Positions 25,801 to 34,000 of a DNA stretch of 39,408 bases are shown here, in pieces. The translations under genes and the position numbers were made by a program. The stretch comes from Mitsuaria sp. WAJ17. Its GTDB lineage: Bacteria; Pseudomonadota; Gammaproteobacteria; Burkholderiales; Burkholderiaceae_C. The number at the start of each line of letters is the position of its first letter. The first letter of the stretch is position 1. The notes below the pieces were generated by a model. The model searched no databases and was not told where the DNA came from. It saw only the letters and a list, made by a program, of their open reading frames with translations. Where the stretch lies: assembly GCF_014174515.1 (NCBI RefSeq), contig NZ_JACJUG010000035.1, positions 1 to 39,408 of the forward strand. Direction: 5' to 3'.

Positions 25801-28016
25801 GCTACCTGGAAGCACACGGCACCGGCACCGCACTGGGCGACCCGATCGAGATGGAGTCCATCCAGCAGGTCTACGGCCGCAGCGAAGGCCCGCCGCTGTG
25901 GGTGGGCTCGGTGAAGAGCAATATCGGCCACGCCGAGCCCCTGGCCGGCCTGGCGGGCCTGTGCAAGGTGCTGCTGGCCCTGCGGCACGAGCGCATCCCC
26001 GCAAGCCTGCATGTGCAGCAGCTCAACCCGCTGCTGCGTCTGGAGGGCAGCGGCTGCTCCGTCGCCCGCGAGGCCCAGCCCTGGCCACGCGGCGACGCTG
26101 CGCGCCTGGCCGCGATCAGCTCCTTCGGCTTCGGCGGCACCAATGCGCACGTGATCGTGGAAGAGGCGCCCGCGCTGCCGGAGCCACCGGCGTCAAACGC
26201 CGGGGAGCGGCCTGCACTGCTGGTCCTGTCCGCCCGGAGTGACTGCGCCCTGCGCCAGCTGGCCGAGGCCTACGCGCACCGGATAGACGCCCTGCAGGCG
26301 CCGCTGCAGGCCCTGTGCCAGGCAACAGCCCTGCGGCGCTCCGCCCTGCCCCATCGCCTGGCCGTGGTGGCCGCCGACAGCCCGGCCCTGGCCGCCGCGC
26401 TGCGCGCCCATGCGCAAGGAGAGACGGACCCGGCGCTGTTCACCGCAGAGCAGGACTGCGTGGGCCCGCGCCGCACCGCCTTCCTCTTCACCGGCCAGGG
26501 CAGTCAGTACCCCGACATGGGCCGTGGCCTCTATCGCAGCGAGCCTGTCTTCCGCCGCAGCATGGACCACTGCGCCGCGCTACTGCGGCCCTGGCTGGGC
26601 TTCTCGCTGACCGAGGCTCTCTATGTGCAAGCCGACGTCGCCGGGACCCCGCTGCAGCTGGAAGACACCGCCCATGCGCAGCCCGCGCTCTTCGCACTGG
26701 AGTGGTCCCTGGCCCAGCTGTGGGCGGCAGCGGGCGTGCAGCCCGACGTGCTGCTGGGCCACAGCCTGGGCGAGTACGTGGCCGCCTGCCTGGCCGGCGT
26801 CTTCAGCCTGGCCGACGGCCTGCGTCTGGTCGCCGAACGCGGCCGGCTGATGCGGGCGCGCTGCGAAGCCGGCGCAATGCTGGTGCTGCAGGGTCCTGCG
26901 CCCGCGCTGCAGACCCTGTGCCAGGAGAGCCTGGCCGGCGGCAGGCTGGCCCTGGCCGCGCGCAATGCGGCCGACTGTCTCGTGCTGGGCGGCGCGCCCG
27001 AGGCCATCGAGGCCTGCCAGGCGCGCGCCCTGCAGCTGGGCCTGGAGGCGCGGCGCCTGCCCGGCCAGCGCGCCTTCCATTCGCCCGCGATGCAGACCAT
27101 ACGCAGCGCTTTTGCCGAGGTGCTCGCCGGCATCAGCCTGCAGGCGCCGCGCCTGCCCCTCATCAGCAACCTCGACGGCCAGCTGTGCGGCGAAGCCCTG
27201 GCCTGCGCCGACTACTGGCTGGACCACGCCTGCCAGACCGTCGAGTTCGAGGCCTGCCTGGATACCCTGGCCGCCCAGGACTGCGCCCGCCTCATCGAGA
27301 TCGGCCCGGATCCGGTGCTTAGCAGCCTGGCCCGCCGCCACCCCCGACTGGACAGCCCGGGCCGCCTGTGGCTTTGCAGCCTGCGCCGCGGCCGTGACGA
27401 GCACCGGCACTGGCTGGAGACCCTCGCGCGCTGGACCGTGTCCGGCGGCGAAACCGACTGGCAGTCCTGGTACGCAGGCCAGGGGGCCGACGCCGCACAA
27501 GCCTGGCAGCAGGTCCGGCAGCTGCCTGCCTATCCCTTCCAGACGGAGGCGCATTGGTTCCAGCCCGCCACCAGCAGCCCCTTGCCGACCAGCACCCTGG
27601 GACAGCGCAAGACCAGCGCGGCAGCCCCTGCCATGGCCGAGACGCCCCACCCGCCCACGCTGCCCGAAAATCTGCTGCAGCTGCCGCCAGAGGCCGCCCG
27701 CCAGGCTCTGCTGGACTACCTCCGCCTGCAGACCTTCCAGATCCTGCGCCTGAGCACCGCGCGCAGGCAAGACCTGACCCCCAGTTTCCCCGACTCCGCG
27801 CTCAGCCAGTTGGGCTTCGACTCACTGATGGCCCTGGAACTGCGCAAGCAGCTGGCCCGTGACACCGGCATCGAGCTTGCGCTGCGCCAGCTGCTGGTCA
27901 ACACCACGGCGCGCGAGCTGGCCGGCGTCCTGCACCGCCTGATGCTGCTGCAGGACATGCGCCCCGCCGACGAGACAGCCAGCGCCGACCAAGGCCTGGA
28001 GGAGATCCTTCTGTGA
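22842..28016 (+). CDS. Polyketide synthase FAAL-ACP-KS-AT-ACP
   Basis: 1724 aa from ATG 22842; a TTG 12 bp upstream is in frame. Order: fatty acyl-AMP ligase (about 10-580; YTSGSTSQPRG at 185, WLPLFHDMG at 225, GKIQR at 563), ACP1 (GLDS, Ser636), ketosynthase (from 691; Cys857 in TACSSS, His992 in EAHGTGT, His1030 in NIGHAEP), acyltransferase (GHSLGE, Ser1308; RAFHSPAM with His1413, malonyl-type HAFH-like) and ACP2 (GFDS, Ser1661). FAAL loads a free fatty acid as acyl-AMP on ACP1 and the KS extends it once with malonate. No KR, DH or ER is present, so a beta-ketoacyl chain is expected. The C-terminal acidic tail probably docks to the TubC domain of the next protein. The stop overlaps the next start (GTGA). 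Confidence 0.95.
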   Translation: MSESPSITCTSDPAPNSWVALLRAQAARRPEHAALVFLPDGEREGARLSYAQLDQRARGLAAALQAQGLQDRHVLLMLPSGVHYVLGFLACLYAGAVPVPGYPPSNGMHARRMAHIARDCEARAALVSATQDGSEALREACAGLAGPVLRIDDEARLQGDAAKACEPESWRPPRLDRDSVAYLQYTSGSTSQPRGVIVTHGNLLAHAAGWHCAPGLCEDDVFVSWLPLFHDMGLILGLLQMFHEGGTVVLMPPLAFVQQPLRWLQAISRYRGTASYAPNFAYELCCQAAQALPSLELDLTHWAVAGNGAEPVRAETLARFQAQFAPFGLRAEALSPGYGLAEATLTVTRQPRLTAPPVVRASSAALARGLLQPAEAGQPFTELVGCGQAWPGAEAVIADPLRGEACPDGRVGEIWVRGEVVAHGYWRQAALSEQAFLARMADGNGPWLRTGDLGAWHEGQLFITGRIKDVIVIRGQNHYPQDLERSAQSAHEALAGAQGAAFALELDGQEKLVLLQEVRRSARHRLDGEAITAALREAMAASHGLHLHAVCLLRPASLPMTSSGKIQRHACRQLFLDGGLKPLHQWQDTTPTVCLPAARANTELSAWLLARCAALSHLPQELLTAEQSFASMGLDSMDLVTLSGELSARLGRRVEPTLLYAQPRITALLAALGSETPATIAATTHLPPDEPIAVIGMACRLPGAEGAEAFWQLLDEGRDAVTEVPADRWDAQALAGNEPGRSASRWGGFIEGIEQFDAAFFGISAREADAMDPQQRLLLQACWHALEDAGLRAESLVGSDTGVFIGAMTHDYQLLQLRQGQALDAYFGTGNQASILANRLSYVLGLQGPSWTVETACSSSLVALHQARRALLDGDCSLALVGGVNALLAPDLYVALSQAQMLSPDGRCRAFDASANGYVRAEGCAVLVLKRLSEAQRDSDRILGLLRGSAVNQDGRSNGLTAPNGPAQQAVMRKALAGAGLQAQSVSYLEAHGTGTALGDPIEMESIQQVYGRSEGPPLWVGSVKSNIGHAEPLAGLAGLCKVLLALRHERIPASLHVQQLNPLLRLEGSGCSVAREAQPWPRGDAARLAAISSFGFGGTNAHVIVEEAPALPEPPASNAGERPALLVLSARSDCALRQLAEAYAHRIDALQAPLQALCQATALRRSALPHRLAVVAADSPALAAALRAHAQGETDPALFTAEQDCVGPRRTAFLFTGQGSQYPDMGRGLYRSEPVFRRSMDHCAALLRPWLGFSLTEALYVQADVAGTPLQLEDTAHAQPALFALEWSLAQLWAAAGVQPDVLLGHSLGEYVAACLAGVFSLADGLRLVAERGRLMRARCEAGAMLVLQGPAPALQTLCQESLAGGRLALAARNAADCLVLGGAPEAIEACQARALQLGLEARRLPGQRAFHSPAMQTIRSAFAEVLAGISLQAPRLPLISNLDGQLCGEALACADYWLDHACQTVEFEACLDTLAAQDCARLIEIGPDPVLSSLARRHPRLDSPGRLWLCSLRRGRDEHRHWLETLARWTVSGGETDWQSWYAGQGADAAQAWQQVRQLPAYPFQTEAHWFQPATSSPLPTSTLGQRKTSAAAPAMAETPHPPTLPENLLQLPPEAARQALLDYLRLQTFQILRLSTARRQDLTPSFPDSALSQLGFDSLMALELRKQLARDTGIELALRQLLVNTTARELAGVLHRLMLLQDMRPADETASADQGLEEILL
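27767..27781 (+). repeat. Copy 1 of dispersed 15-mer GCAAGACCTGACCCC
   Basis: Codes for QDLTP just before the ACP2 phosphopantetheine site. It is one of five copies in the two megasynthase genes. Confidence 0.7.
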
Positions 28017-31000
28017 ACACCGACTTCAGCCTCAGCCAGACCTCGGCCCTGGACGAACCCGGCGAATGCGCCGCACTGGACAGCATGGAGGCCCTGCTGC
28101 TGCGCCTGCGCCAGCGCGGCGTCCAGCTGCAGGCCGAGGGCGAGCAGCTGCGCATCTCAGCCCCCAAGGGCACCCTGGACGAGGAGCTGCGCGCGGCGCT
28201 GAGCGCCGGCAAGTCCGAGATCCTGCGCCTGCTGCACAGCCAGGAGCGCCGCGGTGCCCTGCCCGAGGTAGAGCCCAGGCCCGCGCAGCGCCACGAGCCC
28301 TTCCCCCTGACCGACGTCCAGCACGCCTATTGGATGGGCCGCCAGCCCTTCGTGGAGCTGGGCGGCTTCTCCACGCACTGCTACTTCGAGTTCCAGCGCG
28401 AGGGGCTGGACCTGGCGCGCCTGGAGCAGGCGCTGCAGGCCCTGATCCGCCGCCACGACATGATGCGCGCAGTGATCGCCGAGGACGGCACGCAGCGCGT
28501 GCTGCCCGAGGTGCCGCCCTACCGCATCGAGTGCCTGGACCTTCGCGCGCACGGCGGCCCCGAAGCCCAGGCGCAGATGCTGGCCCAGCGCGAGCAGCTC
28601 TCGCACAGGCGCGGGCCCATCGATCAGTGGCCGCTGTTCGCCGTCCGCGCCGCGCAGCTGGCCGGCGGGCAGCTGCGTCTATTCGTCAGCCTGGACATGC
28701 TGATCATCGACGCCTCCAGCATGTTCCTCTTCTTCCAGGAATGGCAGCAGGCCTACGAGGACCCGCAGCGCCTGGCTCCGGCCCAGGCCTTCAGCTACCG
28801 CGACTACGCGCTCTTCGAGCAGACCCTGCACGAGCAGCCCGAGTTCCAGCGCGCCCGTGACTACTGGACCGCCCGCCTGGACAGCCTGCCCCCCGCACCG
28901 GGCCTGCCTCTGGCCCGCCAGCCGCACGAGCTGGCCGAGGTGCGCTTCGAGCGCCGCGAGCAGCGCATCGCCGCCGAGGAATGGGCCCGCCTCAAGGCCC
29001 TGGCCGCGCAGCATGGCGCCACGCCCACGGTGCTGCTGATGACGGCCTTCTCCGAGGCCCTGCGCCGCTGGTCCGCCACACCGGACTTCAGCCTCAACGT
29101 CACGCTCTTCCATCGCTTCCCGGTGCACCCCGAGGTAGAGCAGCTGATCGGCGACTTCACCGCCACCAGCCTGCTGGCAGCAAGGGCGCAGGCGGGCGAC
29201 AGCTTCACCGACCGCCTGCAGCGCTTGCAGGCCCAACTGGCCGAAGACCTGGACCACCGCGCCTACAGCGGCATGCGCGTGCTGCGCGACCGCGCCCGCC
29301 ACCTGGGCCATGCCCCTGGCGCGGCCATGCCGGTGGTCTTCACAAGCACCCTGGCCCTGGACGGCCGGCAGTCCACCACCGGCGGCCTGAGCTTCTTCGG
29401 CGACATCGTGCACGGCGTCAGCCAGACCCCGCAGGTGTGGATGGACCACCAGATGGCCGAGTTCGATGGCGAGCTGCGGCTCTTCCTCGACGCCATCGAG
29501 GACCTTTTCCCTGTCGGCATGCTGGACGACTGCTTCGGCGCCTACGCCCAACTGCTGCGCACTCTGGCGACAGATCCGGAGGCCTGGACGCGGCGTCCTC
29601 TGCCCGCCACGCTGCCGGCGCATCACCAGCCCCTGCTGGCTCGGTTCAATGCCACCGACGACCCCGCCATCGGCCACGGCCTGCTTCAGGACGGCCTGAT
29701 CGCCCAGGCCCGCCGCCAGCCCGAGGCCCCGGCCGTGATAGCGGCCGACGGCCAACTGAGCTACGCCCGCCTGGCGCGTGAGGCCCTGACCCTGGCCGAG
29801 GCACTGCAGGCACTGGGCGCCGGGCGCGAGCAGCCCGTCGCGGTGATGATGGACAAAGGCTGCGAGCAGGTCCTGGCCGTCTACGGCGTGTTGATAGCCG
29901 GCGCCGCCTACCTGCCCATCGACCCGCGCCTGCCGGCAGAGCGCCGTCGCCACCTGCTGAGCGCCAGCGGCGCCCGCCTGCTGCTGACGCAAGCCGCCCA
30001 CCGCTCCGGGCAAGACCTGACCCCGGGCCTGCGCGTGCTGTGCCTGGGCGACGATGCCCTGGCCGCACCCGCCATCGCCCCGCCCCCGGCCGCAACCCGG
30101 CCCAATGACCTGGCCTATGTGCTCTTCACCTCCGGCTCCACCGGCCAGCCCAAGGGTGTGATGATCGAGCACGCCCAGGCGGTGAACACCCTGCAGGATA
30201 TCAACCGCCGCATGCAGGTGGGCCCGCAGGACCGCGTACTGGCGCTGTCGGCCCTGCATTTCGACCTCTCCGTCTACGACCTCTTCGGCGTGATCGCCGC
30301 CGGCGGCTGCCTGGTGATGCCGGACCCGGCCCGCCTGCACGACGCCCAGCACTGGGCCGAGCTGGTACAGGCGCATGGCGTGAGCCTGTGGAACTCGGTG
30401 CCGCAGCTGCTGCAGCACTACGTCGAGCACCTGGAGCATCTGCAGACCCAGGGCCAGCCCCTGCCGCCCGCCGTGCGCCAGGCCATCCTCAGCGGGGACT
30501 GGATCCCGGTCGGCCTGCCCGATCGCGCGCGCCGCGTCTGCCCGGGGCTTCAGTTGCTGGCTTCGGGCGGCCCCACGGAAACGGCCATCTGGTGCACGCA
30601 GTACCCCATCGGCACGGTCGATCCGGCCTGGTCCAGCATTCCCTACGGACGGCCGCTGACCAACCAGCGCATGTGGGTGATGGACGCGCTGCTGGAGGAG
30701 CGCCCCGTCGGCGTGGCGGGCGAGATCTGCATCGGCGGCGCCTGCGTGGGCCGCGGCTACCTGGGCGACGAGGCCCAGACCGCGCAGCGCTTTCTGCGCC
30801 ACCCCCGCACGGGCGAGCGCCTGTACCGCTCGGGCGACCTCGGGCGCCTCACGGCCGAGGGCCAGATCGAGTTCCTCGGCCGCCTGGACCACCAGGTCAA
30901 GATCAATGGCCTGCGCATCGAGCTGGGCGAGGTCAACGCCTGCCTGCTGCGCCAGCCCGGCATTCGCCAGGCCTGGACCGGCGTGCGCAGCGAGGGCGCA

Positions 31001-34000
31001 CACAGACAGCTGGTGAGCCTGCTGGTGGTCGATGAGCACGCCGCCGATTGGCCCGCCCGCCTGGCCGATGGCTCCCTGCGCCAGGCCCTCGCGGCCTGGC
31101 TGCCGGACTACATGCTGCCCCAGCGCTTCCAGCTGCTGGAGGCCCTGCCCCTCAGCGCCAACGGCAAGGTGGACGCAGCCCAGCTGCAGGCCCTGCTGCA
31201 GCAGCAGGGCCCCGAGGGCGCCGCGCCCACGGGGCAGGCAGACGCCGCATCCCTGGCCCTGCAGGAACGGCTGCTGCCGCTGTGGCAATCCCTGCTGGGC
31301 CGGCAAGACCTGACCCCGACGCAGAGCTTCTTCGACGTCGGCGGCGATTCCCTGCTGGCCCTTCGCCTGCTCAGCCGCGTGCGCGAGCAGCTGTCCCTGG
31401 CGCCCGAGCTGCAGGGCCGGTTGATGCAGTGCTTCTTCCAGCAGCCGCGCCTGGCGGACTTCGCCATGGCCCTGGCCCGCCTGCAGCAGGCCCGGCCCAT
31501 ACTGAGCGACGACAGCCTGCCCCTCATTGAGCCCGCCGCGGCTCCGGACGGCGAAGACTTTCCCGCCGCCGACGTGCAGCTGGCCTTCCTGATGGGCGAT
31601 GGCGAGGACCTCGAGTTCCACGTCCGCACCCACCACTACGTCGAGGTGGAGATGCCCGCCTTCGACCCAGCCCGCTACGAGCAGGCCCTGCAGCGCGAGC
31701 TGCAGCGCCAGTCGGCCAATATCGTGGTCGCCACGCCCGAGCTGCGCCTGAGACCGGTGCAAGACCTGACCCCGCTTCCCCTGACCCTGGACGACTGCAG
31801 CGCCCTAGGTGCCGCCACCTGCGAGGCCCGCCTGCTGGCCACGCGATCGCGCATGGAGCGCCAGACCCTTCCGGTGGACCGCTGGCCCTGGATGCAGGTC
31901 CATGCCACTTTGCTGCCCAGCGGCCATGCACGCCTGCACATCAACTGCAATGCCGTGTTCTGGGACGGCTTCGGCACCCAGCAGTTCTTCGCCAACGTGG
32001 AGCGCTGCTACCGCGAGCCGGCCACCGTCCTGCCTCCGTTGACCCTCAGCTTCCGCGACTGCGTGCTGGCCCTGGAACGGCTGGAGCAGAGCTCGCAGGG
32101 CGAGCGATCGCGCCGCTACTGGATGGACCGCCTGCCGGCCATGCCCGCCGCGCCCGCCCTGCCCCTGAAGCCGCGCCTGAATCGCCGCCAGCGCTCGATG
32201 ATGAAGCGCCGGGAGATGGACCTCAGCGCCGCGCAATGGCAGGCCCTGCGCCAGCGCTGCGAGGCCCGCGGCCTGCGCCCCGAGGCCGGCCTCTTTGGCG
32301 CCTATGCCCAGGTGCTGGCCTTTTGGAGCGGCTCGCGGCACTTCCTGCTCAACAACATGGTCTCGCACCGCCTGCCCCTGCACGAGCAGATCTTCGAAAT
32401 CGTGGGCAACTTCTCCGCGCTGTACCCGCTGGAGGTGGACTGGCGCGAGGGCGGCGGCTTCGCAGAGCGCTGCCGCCGCCTGGACCAGCGCATGCAGCAG
32501 GACCTGCAGCACCTGCACTGCAGCGGCGTGCAGGTCCTTCAGGCCTACAACCGCGTGCACGGCCAGGCCGGCCGCGCCGCCTGCCCCTTCGTGGTGGGCA
32601 ACGGCCTGGCCATGAAGCCCTTCACCCGCTCGCTGCACGGCTGCCTGGAGACGCCCCAAGTACTGCTGGACAACCAGTTCTTCGGGCTGGAGGACGGCGG
32701 CATCTGGATCACCTGGGACGTGTTCGAGGACGTGTTCCCCGCCGGCCAGATCGACGCCATGTGGCAGGCCTATGCACGGCTGCTGAACGAGCTCGCCCAT
32801 GACGATGCGGCCTGGGACAGCGAGGGCTTTGATCTGCTGGACGACGCCGCCCGCGCCCTGCGCCGGCAGTACAACGACAGCGCCGCCCCGCGCCCCGAGG
32901 GCCGGCTACTGCAGGACGGCCTGCTGCAGCAGGCCCGCGAGCAGGGCGAGGCGCTGGCCCTGGTCGCCGAGGGCCGGCGCCTCAGCTACGGCCAGCTCGC
33001 GAAGGATGCGCTGGCCCTGGCCGGCCAGCTGCAGTCCCGCGGCCTCAGGCCGGCCGATCCTGTGGCCGTGCTGCTGCCGCGCGGCCCCTGGCAGGTGATC
33101 GCCGTGCAGGCCATCCTTGCGGCCGGCGGCGCCTATGTGCCCATGGACCCGCAGTGGCCGGCGCAGCGCCTGGAGCAGCTGCTGCAGAGCACGGGCGCGC
33201 GCCTGGCACTGCGCCTGGCCGGCCTGGGCGATGCGCCCGCGCTGCCTGGCCTGCACTACCTTGCCGTCGATGAGCTCACGGCAGGCCCGTCCTGGCAGCC
33301 GCCCGCCTGCAGCGAGACCCAGCTGGCCTACATCATCTTCACCTCCGGCTCGACCGGCGTGCCCAAGGGCGTGATGATCGACCACCGCGGTGCGCTCAAC
33401 ACCATTGCCGACATCAACCGCCGCTTCGCCGTGACAGCCGCGGATGTGATCTTCGGCGTGTCCTCGCTGTACTTCGACCTCTCGGTCTACGACCTCTTCG
33501 GCAGCACCCTGGCCGGGGCCCGTCTGGTGCTGCCCGACGCCGCCACCGGCGTGGATCCCACGGCCTGGCTGCGCCAGATGCAGGACGAGGGTGTGACGGT
33601 GTGGAACTCGGTGCCGGCGCTGATGCAGCTGCTGGTCGATGCCGCGCTGCAAGCCGGCGTGCAGCTGCCGCAGCTGCGCCTGGTGATGCTCAGCGGGGAC
33701 TGGATCCCGGTGACCCTGCCCGCGCAGATCCGCCGCATCGCGCCGGATGCACAGGTGGTGAGCCTGGGCGGCGCGACCGAAGCCTCGATCTGGTCCATCG
33801 TCTACCCCATCGGCCAGGTGCCGGCGGACTGGCCCAGCATCCCCTACGGCCGCCCCCTGGCCAACCAGCACTGGTACGTTCTGGACGAAGACGGCCGCGA
33901 GCTGCCCGACGGCGTCACCGGCCAGCTGCACATCGGCGGCACGGGGCTGGCCCTGGGCTACTGGGCGGACGAGGCGCGCACGGCCGCGGCCTTCATCCGC

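Noticed and set aside
28679..31762. A 1027-codon open frame on the minus strand across the NRPS gene
   Set aside because: Low-complexity Gln/Gly/Ala/His composition and it opposes clear Cy, A and PCP motifs; shadow of the real gene.
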